Part shown: piece after piece, positions 35,997 to 48,250 of the stretch | How positions within the stretch are numbered: position 1 is the stretch's first letter | Layout of the letters: each line of letters begins with the position of its first letter | DNA from: Xestospongia muta | Lineage: Eukaryota; Porifera; Demospongiae; Haplosclerida; Petrosiidae | NCBI GenBank assembly: GCA_963693285.1 | Contig: OY848918.1 | Span: 7,753,156-7,817,155, forward strand | Direction of reading: 5' to 3' | Length of the DNA stretch: 64,000 bases | Translations under genes and position numbers: made by a program | Notes under the pieces: generated by a model | Seen by the model: only the letters and a program-made list of their open reading frames with translations | Databases searched by the model: none | What the model was told of the DNA's origin: nothing

Positions 35997-37653
35997 TTAC
36001 ATTTTATGTTCATTTTTTGGTTCATATTTCTGTAATTCAATAGTTTGTTGGTGTGGGAGAGGCAGATCATAAACTTTGTCAAGCTTTTCCTGAGAGGCTG
36101 CCTCAGTTTTTCTAGCTTTTTTTCTTGTTACAGTGGAGACAATGCAAGTAATAATTAAAACAGTGATAATAGCTGAAAGAACAGCAGTGATTGGTACAGC
36201 AATGTACACTGCAAAATAAATATAATGTGATATTGCCAATTACTTTCAGTCCTTACAACTAGTACTTGGTAACATCCTATCACATTCTTGAATTGTTGTT
36301 AAAGTACTTGTTGTACACAAATGACAACTATATTGTAGACAATGTGAGTCATCTAAATTGGAGATTGTGGTTGTACCTAATAAACATTTCATTATACCAC
36401 AAATAAATAAACGAATACATACTTAAATCAAGTTGTTTCATTGTGCTTGCTGGACTTGTTGACACTATGTCATTAACTGTACAAATAGATCATATAATTA
36501 TAATAATATTGACATTAATACTTATTACCAGATGTCAAAGTACTATCAATGGAATCATATAAGGAGTCTAAAGTACAAGGTAAGAAGAATGTAGCAGTAT
36601 CAATACAATTATTATCAGCTATGCATTTGCTATGAGAGTCTGACACAGCTATATAAAAAGACAACAATAGATTATTATAATATGCAAAACCTACTTATAA
36701 AATTTTTGTAGAGAGTTGTGTTTCCATACAAGTTGTTGGCAATCAAAGTGAATAAAAACGTTTCTCCAGAGACATTAGTCTCATTGATGACAATAAAAAG
36801 ATTATTGGTAACAATACAAACAGTTTTGTTATTGATTATATAGCATATCTCATAAAATTGAATAGGAGGTCGTGTTGAATTACCACCCTATATATCAAGA
36901 AAGTAGGCACATCAAATCACAAGAGCTACATAAATTAACATACTTGCCAGGATATTATTGCATAAAAATTATCATTGACCAAGAAAGATCTGACAGCAAT
37001 AGACATGGAATTATTGAATGGTTCTAATCAAAACAAAACAATAACTTAATATTCTGTTTTACATGTGGCAATTGTTATTTTGTATATGTATGTAATAATT
37101 TATTCGGAGGCAAATATATTGAAAGTACTCACTGTCTAGTATAAAGAAAACAGGGTCACTTTCTTCACCTATATTACCAGCAATATCCACACCAGTAACA
37201 GTAGCACTATACTCAATATCTTCCCTTACAAAGTCACCAATATCTATGCTAGTTTCACTATCAGTGCTAACATTGAAGATACGATTGTCTGAAGTCTTTA
37301 TAATATAGTGGCTAATGTGAAATGCACCATTCAGAGGAAGCCAATTAATCTTCACTTTACGTGTACTATTATTGTCCATATTAAAATGGACTCTTGTTAT
37401 AATAGTTTTAAATGGAGCTCCTATTATAAATGTACAATAATGTTATCTAATAGATCATGTAGTTATAAGATTACCTTTGATGATAACATTACATATTTCG
37501 TGGTGCCCAGAACAGCTGTCAATTTCCTTTTTGTACAGCAATTGAAATTTGCTGCCGTAAGTAAGCAGGTCTTTAGGCTCATTGATCACTAGACTAATCC
37601 GTCTGGCTAGGTTTTGTGAGGAATTCCAAGGTATCTGGTCCAAAGACATCAAC
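35997..37653 (-). pseudogene. F1: Ig/FN3 receptor lacking its 5' end
   Basis: Exons right to left: partial Ig (about 37653-37475, with SCSGHHEICNVIIKG at its end), FN3-1 37420-37133, FN3-2 37023-36944 and 36887-36695, Cys exon 36648-36529, stalk 36476-36423, second Cys exon 36376-36257, TM/tail 36208-35997. From FN3-1 to the stop the sum is in frame and open. The first half of the Ig domain and the signal exon are missing, replaced by decayed F sequence. The TM starts YIAVPITAVL, then TRKKARK; the tail has VYDLPLPHQQ and ends LQKYEPKNEHKM, so the terminal TAYxxI motif of M tails is gone. It might still be expressed from an unseen 5' exon. Confidence 0.65.
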
Positions 37654-37734
37654 CGTCTCCACTGCCACAGGAGTAAAGAAATGAGAGTGACTCAAAAATT
37701 TATACTTCTCTTTCTTTATCTTGTATCTGTATCA

Positions 37735-38160
37735 ACACAAGTATTATCAGCTATGTATTTTTATGAAAGTCCGACACAACTACATAAAAAAGACATTAAT
37801 AGACCTAATAAAAATACACATAACTTACTTTTATATAAACTTGTTGTAGAGAGTTGTGTTTCATACAATTTGTTAACAATCAAAATGAATGAAAACTTTT
37901 CTTTGATCTAGAGAACTAGTTCATTAATTACAATAAACAAATTATTAGTAAACACGCAAAAATTTTTATTGTTGATGATGTAGCATATCTCATAAAATTG
38001 AATGGGAGGTCATGTTGAATTATCACCCTATATATCAAGAAAATAGCCACACCAAATCTACAAGAGCTACATACATTAACATACTTGCCAACAAATTATT
38101 GCATAAAGGTTAGCATCATCAACACCAGTAACAGAAGCACTATACTTAATACCTTCCCTC
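37735..38160 (-). pseudogene. Decayed F-type exon fragments
   Basis: Reading leftwards from about 38160 there are pieces of FN3-1 and FN3-2, then a full-length but frameshifted FN3-2 second-half exon (about 38030-37830), then part of the Cys exon (about 37770-37735). It fills the space between F1 and F2 and implies a third F copy. Confidence 0.6.
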
Positions 38161-38258
38161 ACAAAGTCAATTGAACAATATAAAATACTTGTGACAAATC
38201 CCATTAATAACGTTTATATTTTCTCATAACAAACTTTGTATCAAGTTTTGGCATCACT

Positions 38259-40194
38259 TTACATTTTATGTTCATTTTCTTGTTCATATTTCTGTAACAT
38301 AATAGTTTGTTGGTGTGAGAAAGGAGGATTATCATCTGTGTCAAGCGTTTCTTGAGAGGTGACCTCAATTTTTCCATCCTTTTTTCTTGCTACATTGCAG
38401 ACAATGCAGCCAATGCAAGTAATAATTAAAACAGTGATAATAGCTGCAAGAACACCAGTGATTGGTACAGCAATGTACACTGGAAAATAAAAACAATGTG
38501 ATATTGACTGTTACAATTCCTTTCAGTTCTTACAACTAGTACTTTGTAAAATCCCATCACATTTTTGCATTGTTTTGAAAGTACTCATTGTACACAAATG
38601 ACAACTATATTGTAGACAATATGAGTCATCTAAATTGGACATTGTGGTTGTACCTAATGAACATTTTGTGCACTATGTCACAAACAAATGAACAAATACA
38701 TACTTAAATCATGTTGTCCTATTGTGATCTCTGGACTTGTTGACACTATGTCATTAACTGTACAAATAGTTCATATAATTATAATAATACTGACATTGAT
38801 ACTTATTACCAGATGTCAAAGTACTGCCAATAGAAGTATATGAAGAGGTTAAAGTACAAGGTAAGAAGAATGTAGCAGTATCTCCACAATTATTATCAGC
38901 TATGCATTTGCTATGAGAGTCTGACACAGCTATATAAAAAGACAATAATAGACTATTATAATATGCAAAACCTACTTATAGAGTTGTTGTAGAGAGTTGT
39001 GTTTCCATACAAGTTGTTGGCAATCAAAGTGAATGAAAAATTTTCTCCAGAGAAACTAGTTTCATTAATAACTAAAAAAAGGTTATCAGTAACCACACAA
39101 ACACTTTTATTATTGATTATGTAGCATATCTCATAAAATTGAATAGGAGGTCGTGTTGAATTATCACCCTATATATCAAGAAACAGACAAATCAGATCTA
39201 CAAGAACTACATATATTAACTTACTTGCCAAGAAATTATTGCATTAAAGTTTGCATCATCCAAGATAGATTTGACAGCAACAGACTCACCATTATTAAGT
39301 GGTTCTGAAAACAATAACTTAATATCTTGTTTTGTGTGTGGCAATTGTTTGACTGATTGTTTGTATGTAATATGCAACAGACTTGGAATTGTTAAATGGC
39401 TCTGATCAAAACAACAATAAGTTATTATCCAGCTTTGTATGTAGTTGTTTCGTACTGACAGTGATTGTTTGTATGCAATATTAAATGTAAGTAATAATTT
39501 ATTTGTAGACAAATATATTGAAAGTACTCACTGTCTAGTATGAAGAAAACAGGATCACTTTCTTCACCTATATTCCCAGCAATATCCACACCAGTAACAG
39601 TAGCACTATACTCAACATCTTCCCTTACAAAGTCACCAATATCTATACTAGTTTCACTATCAGTGCTAACATTGAAGTTACGATTGTCTGAAGTCTTTAC
39701 AATATAGTGACTAATACGAAATGCACCACTCAGAGAAAACCAAGTAATCTTCACTTTACGTGTATCGTTATTGTTAATATTAAAGTGGACTCCTGTTATT
39801 ATGGTTTTAAATGGAGCTCCTATTACAATTGTACAATAAGGTTATCCAATACACCAAGTAGTTGTAAGTTTACCTTTGATAGTAACAATACATATTTCAG
39901 TTGTCATAAAATCATCACAAATAACTTGGGAATTATTAATAGTGGCAGGGAATATAATAACAGCAGTGAGACCATTTGTTTTAGTAACCAAAGTGGAGCT
40001 AAAATTTCCAGAAGTTAAGGTTCGACCAGAGTTATCAGTTGTAGAAAATATCATGCTCTTATCAGATTCATTAAGTCCAACAACTCTGAATCTAAGGTAA
40101 GTATTGTTTACTGTACAATAATATTGAGCATGATCATATATGTTCCAATTTTGAAGTGGACAATCCATTGTTACACCAGTAGCTATTGCAGCAC
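38259..40194 (-). CDS. F2: Ig/FN3 receptor with Cys-rich stalk; signal exon not found
   Basis: Exons right to left: Ig 40194-39874, FN3-1 39819-39532, FN3-2 39304-39225 and 39168-38976, Cys exon 38929-38810 (SKCIADNNCGDTATFF, then PCTL), stalk 38757-38704, second Cys exon 38653-38534 (CLQYSCHLC), TM/tail 38479-38259. All are open and all junctions agree; 1397 nt plus one base from a signal exon gives 465 residues. The Ig domain is unlike A and M (MDCPLQNWNIYDHAQYYC near its start). The TM starts YIAVPITGVL and has extra Cys residues (TCIGCIVCNV). The tail has DTDDNPPF where F1 and M have a YDLP motif, and only KYEQE remains, so tyrosine signalling looks reduced. I could not find a convincing signal exon to the right of 40194. 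Confidence 0.75.
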
Positions 40195-41443
40195 CTACAA
40201 ATAACAATTAAAAATAACATATTCTTTGTTTAATGTCTCAAAGCTTTCCTTATGTTAATGATCGCTTCAAAATCACTATTTATAATCTATTTCAAAGCAT
40301 CTGAGTCAACTCATGATTTCAATAAATCTAGTGTCACATTATTTCTAAAATATTGCCATTATTGTTTTAGAGAGCAATATATAAAAGCAAAGGCCTTGAA
40401 ATTGAAGAGTTGCAGTGCAGTTTCTTTATACCACAAAAAGCTTCTGAAGACAAATCTAGAGGTTTTGTTAAGCATGATCAGTCATGTCCATGAAAGTTTG
40501 TGTTATTATGCTAATTAAATCCATTTTTACTTGTGTGTTGGCAGTGTTTGTGTAAAAATTTTATTCTGCATATGCAGATGTAGATGTCCAAAAAAATTAC
40601 CTGACACACTTACATGTATTCTAAGTAGTAAAATTAAGGTTAACATGTAGTAATTTAATCTGAACTAGAGAGTAGCTTATCATTATTACATGCCAACTCT
40701 TTCTTTAAATATGTGATCAATATATGTTGGATTGATATACCCAATAGGTATGTTGTATGCTTTCTAACCATTGGAAATATAATGTCATATAGCTTATTTA
40801 CAATTTTTTCCATAAGTAATTGCCCAGACCTTTTTACTGCAAACAGTTTGAAGTATATTGATGTCTTTTTACTATAGTGAATACAGAGGGTTTCTGTTGT
40901 TATTCATTTACTATAGCAAATTTGTTGTAAAAGCAATGTGAATTTAGATGAAGCCTCCATTGATAATCCATCAAGTGAGGTCATAGTTTGTTTAATGTAC
41001 ACATGTGATCATATATATCCCATTATCTTTATCCTAATAGTCATATGCATCATTTTAAGATGCCAAACAGCTAGTGTGTGTGTGTGTGTGTATGTGTGTG
41101 TGTGTGTGTAATATAATATACTCTGTATGATATACACTAGCGTTAACACTAGTAGGCAACAGATTTTCCCTATTAAGAGAACAATAGATGTCTTGTTACT
41201 TCAGTACAAAACATAGGTAGGAAGTAGATTATACTATGTATACAGATTAAGGTGACTATTATTGTCCAACTATTAAGTTACAGAATAATCTTGTAACTCT
41301 GACTATCAACTACAAGTGTTTACTTCTTTTCATAATCTCATTAATGGTATTATATGCAACAAATAAAAGTGACCATGGATTAGTTATTTCAACCAATCAA
41401 TTTATTTTACAGTAATAATCTTGTTAATGCTAGTACTGAGCTG
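40195..41443. other. Intergenic between F2 and the + strand A2 unit
   Basis: It should hold the F2 signal exon and promoter, but no convincing candidate was seen. A TG run lies at about 41072-41110. This is the divergent boundary between the minus block and the right-hand + strand block. Confidence 0.4.
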
Positions 41444-41498
41444 AACAATACATCAGCCATTATTTACAAGAGTAGTCACACAATTGCAACTATAGTTG

Positions 41499-41535
<37 letters not shown>

Positions 41536-42037
41536 GCCATGCTGAAGAATGGCACCTAGTTTATCTAAGACTTAGGGCTTATAGGGTCTAGAGTATAATG
41601 TTTAATTTAGTAACCACACCTACGTCTCATACAATGCCATTCTTACAGAATGACCACAAAATATTTAAAACTTCACATATGCTGAGCCTAACTTAACTGA
41701 CTATTTGTATCATTTTAAACCATACATAAATTTTGAATATAGTTGTTTTTATCTTACTTATTATTCCATGACACAACAGAGTATAGCCAAGAAAATGAAG
41801 CATCATCAAGTCCGACTGGTTCGACACGCGTACAAGACAGAATTGTGTACGAGACTTCTCTGTAATTTCAAAAATTTACTGATACCTAAATCTAGTATAC
41901 AGGGATAAGAAAGCTTTTCATTTAGAGATTTCTACGTAATTCGAAGGCCATGAAAGATCCGATCTTGGATACTCTTCGTATTGTGCCGCAATTACAACTT
42001 TATGGTTTTGGGGAAAGACTAGCAAATCCTATCAAAA
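41444..42037 (+). repeat. Upstream unit of A2
   Basis: Similar to 43247-43985 upstream of A3 (atcagccatta, catgctgaagaatggcacct, gctgagcctaac). It includes a TA run at about 41503-41533. A short ORF-like piece starting MTQQSIAKKMKHHQ is common to both copies (41769; 43543) but has no recognised domain. Confidence 0.6.
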
Positions 42038-42084
42038 CATAACCAATAGATGTGGGTGGGCATCCGATACTCGAGCTATTTAAG
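42038..42084 (+). promoter_or_regulatory. A/M promoter block of A2
   Basis: TATTTAAG at 42077-42084 is intact; the upstream motif is degraded (CATAACCAATAGATGTGGG). The ATG lies 80 bp downstream. Confidence 0.5.
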
Positions 42085-42164
42085 ATCCTCCACTTTTTGC
42101 TTATGTAGACTACTAAATATATTCCATTATCATTATTGAATATATCAATGCCGACGATCATTAC

Positions 42165-43006
42165 ATGATGTTCATAGCAAGATTACTACTTCTACTTTTA
42201 ATAGGTATAGATTTATTTTAACCGTTTATATATGTTCGTAATATAAACCAACTTTTATTCTACAGAGCAATATCTTTCTGAAGTAATTTTTCCATGTCAA
42301 GATATCTGTCTATAAAATAATGTAGTATATACTTGTACTGGTATTGGAGCTAACCTGATAACATGGACTGTTCCTAACTTAATGGGTGAAACTGAACAGC
42401 TACAAATTCTTCAACACATACTACATGATACTAGTGGTCCATTTACTGCACAGTTTGTATCATATCAGAACAATAACATAATATCTACACTGTCTCTTAC
42501 TGCTACTATTGTACTACATAATAAAGATATAGTGTGTGATACTGGAGGTAGTAGTAAGACATGTAACATTATGATTATTGGTAAGATACAACAACATATA
42601 CTATTATTTTATAATTTATTTGTGTAGATAAAGCAACATCTCCATTAAACCTCAGAGTTGTAGCTACTACTCCTCATACAGTAGTTGTAACATGGACATT
42701 ACCAGTTACTGGTAGTCAATGTATTGATCATTATATTGTAACTGTGTTCAATGAAACACACAATACTATGACATCAGTTAATACAACAAATAATATCACA
42801 TCTCTCATAATATATGGACTAGTAAAAGGCAATAACTACTCATTTACTGTTAAAGGTATTGATCATGTTGGTCAGATTGGAAATAATAGTCAGTTAGTGT
42901 ATCTCACATTTGATGGTAAGGAAATATCCCCTGATTTGCAAAAAGGAATGCTATATTTCTGTTATAAAACATGTTAAAAAAGGTTGTTGTATACATTATT
43001 TGCTAC

Positions 43007-43043
<37 letters not shown>

Positions 43044-43194
43044 CATGCATTTTCACTGAATATTTACTAAATTATATATATCCCAGCTGAAAAAACAATT
43101 ATTAGATAACTTTAAATATACCAATATAGTTATATGATATGACAAATATGACTGTGACACCTCTTACTACAATCTTGCCTGACAGAATTTTGCA
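42165..43194 (+). pseudogene. A2: truncated Ig/FN3 receptor
   Basis: Signal 42165-42204 (MMFIARLLLLLLI), Ig 42266-42580 with taa at 42313-42315 for Gln, FN3-1 42628-42915 (open). After the TA run the sequence jumps to a remnant matching the region just before the A1 TM exon (gtgacacctcttactac, gacagaattttgcacc) and ends. FN3-2, TM and tail are missing. FN3-1 is nearly identical to the A1, A3 and M copies. Confidence 0.8.
43009..43041. repeat. TA run at half of a fold-back element
   Basis: The left arm matches the A1 fold-back (ggttgttgtatacat, gctacattatata), but no right arm follows. Confidence 0.7.
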
Positions 43195-43226
43195 CCAGAC
43201 CCTTCCTCTCTAAGCAAAGGGTCTGG
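43195..43226. repeat. Perfect 10-bp hairpin at the A2 truncation point
   Basis: CCAGACCCTT (43195-43204) pairs with AAGGGTCTGG (43217-43226) around a 12-nt loop. It lies exactly where the A2 remnant ends and the A3 upstream unit begins; it may be the end of a small mobile element. Confidence 0.6.
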
Positions 43227-43246
43227 CCTAATGAGACTAAGCAATA

Positions 43247-43990
43247 TATACATCAGCCATTAGAGTAGTTACATAACTAGAGTCACAATAAAATACGAGT
43301 CATGCTGAAAGAATGGCACCTCATTTATTCAAAATTTAGGATTTAGGGTTATAGTCTTTAGTGACCACACTTACTCACACAGTGCCATTCTTTCAGAATA
43401 TCATGCAGGTCTAGGATCAAAATATTTTAAACTTTATATATGGTCAGGTAATTATTATGCTGAGCCTAACCTAACTTATTTTTTGTATCATTTTAAACTA
43501 CACACAATTTCGAATTTAGATGTTTATATCTTACTTAATCCATGATACAACAGAGTAAAGCTAAGAAAACGAAACATCATCAAACTCCGACACGAGGCAA
43601 AATACTGTATACCAGACAGACTTCCCTGCGGATCCAAAAAAGGATTGGTCTCTACGCCTACTTATGCAGGCATATCTATTGATTCAAAGCTTTGTTGGAA
43701 AAACCTGTTCTTCCGGGTACTGCCTATGCCGGGGGACGGTCCGAAATTGGGCTGCAACTTTAGGGTTTACCTAGGGAAAGTACAGAAGGCCAGTGTACGG
43801 GTGGCAATTTGTAAAACTGTAAATAAATAGTATAGAAATTGGTTCATTGGGACAGTTCAAGCTTTGGGCCACAATTTAACGCTTAAAGTTTATGTTTAAG
43901 AGTATAACGGTAGAGAGCAATATTAAAATATGCTGATCGGGGATTAATACATTTCCACTGGGCTTCTGTAGATCAACAAAACCAACGAAG
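43247..43990 (+). repeat. Upstream unit of A3
   Basis: Counterpart of 41444-42037 and, from 43657 on, of window positions 1-320. No domain-bearing gene seen. Confidence 0.65.
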
Positions 43991-44034
43991 CGTAACCGAT
44001 AGGTGTGGCCAACCGATAATCGATCTATTTAAGA
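43991..44034 (+). promoter_or_regulatory. A/M promoter block of A3
   Basis: GCGTAACCGATAGGTGTGG (43991-44009) and TATTTAAG (44027-44034), 80 bp before the ATG. Best-preserved A copy. Confidence 0.6.
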
Positions 44035-44113
44035 CTCTCCACTTTTGCTTATATTGACTACTAGATCTAAATATATTCCATTATCATTATTTAATAATGA
44101 CTTCGATCACTAC

Positions 44114-47031
44114 ATGATGTTCATATCAAGATTACTACTTCTACTTTTATAGGTATATATCTATTTATAACTGTTTATGTTCATAATAAGCCTACTTATT
44201 TACTTCTACAGAGCAACATCTATCTGAAGTGATCTTTCCGTGTCAAGACATCTGTCTACAAGATAATGTGACATATACTTGTATTGGAGCTAACCTGATA
44301 ACATGGACTGTTCCTAATTTAATGGGAGGAACTGAACAGCTACAAATTCTTCAACACATACTAAATGATACTAGTGGTCCATTTACTGCACAGTTTGTAT
44401 CATATCAGAACAATAACATAATATCTACACTGTCTTTTACTGCTACTACTGTACTATATAATAAAGAAATAGTGTGTAATACTGGAGGTAGTAGTAAGAC
44501 ATGTAACATTATGATTATTGGTAAGGTACTTCAACGAAGTGTACTATTGTTACTATATCCTGTACATAGATAAACCCACAGCTCCATTAAATGTCAATGT
44601 TGTAGCTGCTGCTCCTCATGCAGTAGTTGTTACATGGACATCACCAGTTACTGGTAGTCAATGTATTGATCATTATATTGTAACTGTGTTCAATGAAACA
44701 CACAATACTATGACATCAGTTAATACAACAAATAATATCACATCTCTCACAATATATGGACTAGTAAAAGGCAATAACTACTCATTTACTGTTAAAGGTA
44801 TTGATCATGTTGGTCAGATTGGAAATAATAGTCAGTTAGTGTATCTCACATTTGATGGTAAGCAAATATCCCCTGATTTGCAAAGTGTGGACTATATCTG
44901 TTATAAAACATCTCCAAAATGGTTTTTACAACTTGATGTGTGTGTGAGTATAGTTGAAAAAAACTATTGGATAACTTTGATAAAAAAATTTATAAATGTC
45001 CTTTTAACAATGAATAGCTGACATGTAAGAGTTTTGACAAAAGTTGTCCTTATTGCAAGTCAGGTCATTAATAATGTATGCAATAAAATGTTTTATGTAA
45101 AACTACTACCAGTTCCACAGAAAATTTTAAATCTTAGCTATACTTTCAATGAAGCAAATACTTTTTTTTAATGTGGATGGTAAGCTCAATATAACAAACT
45201 AAATAAGTATTATTTTACTTCACATAGCCTCCCTCCTTTTCTCTGAGACCATCTGTCACATACTATAATATCTATCATAACCTCACATCATCTGATGACA
45301 GTATAATACACAATATCACTAACAATATAACACAACTCACTTTTAATGGTATTAGTTATGGTAGCAAGTATAGTGTGACTGTAACAGCTGAAAATGTGGT
45401 AAGACAAGGACCACGTGTTAACATTGAAGGTAACTTAAGAGACATCATAACAAAGTTGATTACTTCTAATCTCTTTAACAATAGTGTCTTTATTTTTATC
45501 TTCATGCTCCTTTTCAAAAGTAACTGGGACAACTGGTTAGTAATCCTAAATCCTGATGGAACAATTTGTTTTATATTTTTATTTAATAGCTGCTTTACTG
45601 TCAAGTTCACCTCAAATGTCTCAACCCTATAATATTGTAATTTGGTATAATAAAGCATTAATACATAACTCTATCTAAATATGTTCATGTTAAATCGTAC
45701 AAATACAACATTAATGTCAAGTTCAAATCCAAATTTACATTAACTGAAGATTGTTTATATACAGGTAGTTCATATAACAGCCAAATTACTTCCATTGAAA
45801 GCAATCTTGTGATCACATCAGATATATCATTTATAAGTCATTATTACATATTTAAATGTACTAATATAATTACATCTGATATGGCAAATATGAGTGTGAC
45901 AACTCTTACTACTATTTTGTCTGACAGAATTTTGTACCTGTTATTGGTGGAGTATGTGGAGCAGCTATTATGATTGTTCCTTTTTTAATATTTCTTATAT
46001 CGTTAGGAGTTGTAATTTGTAAAAAAAGTGAGTACATCATTTGCTAAATTAAAGTGATTTATTCAAAATTTTATTTGCAGAATTATCAATGAAGGATGCA
46101 ACATCAAGATATAATATAAATAGTTTTAATCTTTCTGAATCCACTGAACAAAGACATTTTATTGAGGTATATCATACATTTATTATTAATTAACAAGTGT
46201 ACTAGAAATTTGATTCCTGTCAGTTGTCATATATCCAGTTACAAATTTTCCTTTTTTTATTTCAGTTATCTCCAGATCCTACCTATGCTGAAATTAAGAA
46301 GCCACAACCTCTATCTCTACAAAATGATCATGTTCCTCCTCCAATACCACCTTATTCAGCTGATGATGATAAACCACTGTTTCATATTGAAGATGAGCCT
46401 TCTATATCTCCTAATGGAGCTGTTATTGCACAATACTCTGTGATTATGAGAGAGCACATGACACCTGATCATGTATCACCTTGTAATACAGTAGTTGGAG
46501 GAGATGATTCTACCCAATTTGTGTTGATGAGAGAAGAAATAAAAGTAATTAAACATTATTATAATTCAATTTATTATGTTGTTACTGTAGCAGAGTAAAG
46601 AAAAACTTCATTTGCAGCAAACTAAAGATACTGATGTTTCTGTAACTTTAAATGAAGTATGAGACAACTCTGTCTGTCATCATTTTAGGATTTATATCTA
46701 TCATATTATTAGTCAAACAATCCAATTGGAGCTGATAGAGGAGTTGGAGCAATAACATATGCTGAACTAAGTCCTGCCCCTAAGAATAGGCCAATAATAC
46801 CTCCTCCATCAGATATTGGACAGTCTGTTGTCTATTCTGATATAAAGGTATTAACTGTCCCTAAAAAGGTATCACACAATTTATCAATTTTGTCATAATT
46901 ACCACTTCTTGGTTTGTTATAAACAGAAATTATCCATAAGAGGTCTTATGATACAAGCTCAGTTAGGAGATCTGGAAATACCTCCACCTCTACCTCCTAA
47001 ACTAGTTCCTTCAGAAATTGACACTAAATGA
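44114..47031 (+). CDS. A3: Ig/FN3 receptor with ITIM-like tail, two 1-bp defects
   Basis: Exons: signal 44114-44152, Ig 44212-44520, FN3-1 44570-44857, FN3-2 45113-45179 and 45228-45429, 15-nt micro-exon 45521-45535 (VTGTTG with its neighbours), unresolved stalk 45590-45927, TM 45928-46027 (FVPVIGGVCGAAIMIV), tail 46081-46166, 46266-46544, 46591-46656, 46713-46847 and 46927-47031. The tail has PTYAEI, AQYSVI, ITYAEL (46752-46769) and VVYSDI (46827-46844), plus proline-rich runs. ITYAEL and VVYSDI fit the ITIM pattern that recruits SH2 phosphatases in known receptors. Two 1-bp losses spoil the model: in the signal exon (tttatag for tttaatag) and in a T8 run in 45113-45179. Both could be sequence errors; otherwise this is a recent pseudogene. 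Promoter and all tail exons are intact. Confidence 0.65.
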
Positions 47032-47479
47032 CAGTAACCTCCTCCACACATGACAACTGTGGTGATGATTTATTATACTGATGTTATAATGTCATACATG
47101 TGTATGTGTGTCACTATTAGATAATCATAGTAATTGCTCTGATTTGTATTTTAGTTAAGCACTTATCATTTATCAGCACTGATGTCGTTATTATCAAATA
47201 TAAATGTTTTAGTGTATTGTCCATATAATGTCTGACTGTGCACTTAATGAAATCAGGTATACATAAGTTTCTTACTAAATCAAAACTTTAGTCATTAATT
47301 TGATTAATTGAGTGGAAACCTTATTTAATTCAGTGTATATTCTATGCATTTGTTTTAACATGACATAATCTACTTCATTATTACTATGAAAAAGCAATAT
47401 ATATATATAATGTACTATCATGTGTAATAGAAAAGACTCCCTGGAGTATAGCAGCACATCTGTATATCACAAAATGTAT
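47032..47479. other. Intergenic downstream of A3
   Basis: No gene; duplicate of 3739-4149. Confidence 0.5.
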
Positions 47480-48250
47480 CTAATTTTGCACTTATACAGA
47501 ATTAATGTACCCTAATGTCAAATACAAGTTGACTAACAAAAGTAGAGTAATTTAATTCTGTGTCACAAACTTATAAAACATAGCATATACATGTAATTAT
47601 CATTTGTAATTAAACAGTCTGTCATGGAACAGTAGTACATACGTAAAGTGTACTATATTCAGTTGATAATGTATATGTGTATTATCCATTAAATAAAAGC
47701 TACTTTGAAAACTGATGTAAATGTCCCAAACATAACATATATGATTTGTGGATAGTATGTCTATATTCAGTTTATGTTAGTTATCATATCATCATGTAAA
47801 ATTTTATTCCCTTTTTGAAAGGACAATGATAATACTACTCATCTATAACAAGTACATTAATAACTATAGCTTAATTGTTATACAGTAACATATGGTTCAT
47901 TGACCATCTATAATTATTTCTTTCAATAACTATAACATGTACAAAATAATAACAGTTGTTCTTTGTAATTGTCATCATGCACGTTTTTCATTTAAAAACT
48001 GTAATGACTGAAGCAAAACTAGAATTAAATCACTGTTTCATTGAGCAGATCTATTTAATTAGTTAAACCATTATTTTTCCCTTTCATTTTCTTGATGGAT
48101 GTTTTTATAAAGATGACTGAGTCTACTTGACTTATATTTCTATATATAAAACACACTTTATGATACATTAATGAAGTTAAATTGACCGCTATACTGTATT
48201 CTGTATGTACTAAGCTTTTAATACATACAATGTAAGCCACACTATACTAT
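47480..48250 (+). repeat. Spacer repeat, copy 4
   Basis: Fourth copy of the spacer repeat at 4150-4990, at the same place relative to A3 as copy 1 is to A1. Non-coding. Confidence 0.65.

Noticed and set aside
37582..37911. Plus strand ORF with a signal-peptide-like stretch (MRVTQKFILLFLYLVSV)
   Set aside because: It overlaps, in antisense, the decayed F-type Cys and FN3 exons and the F1 Ig fragment. The sequence after the hydrophobic part is explained by those exons, and no Ig or FN3 exon follows on the plus strand.
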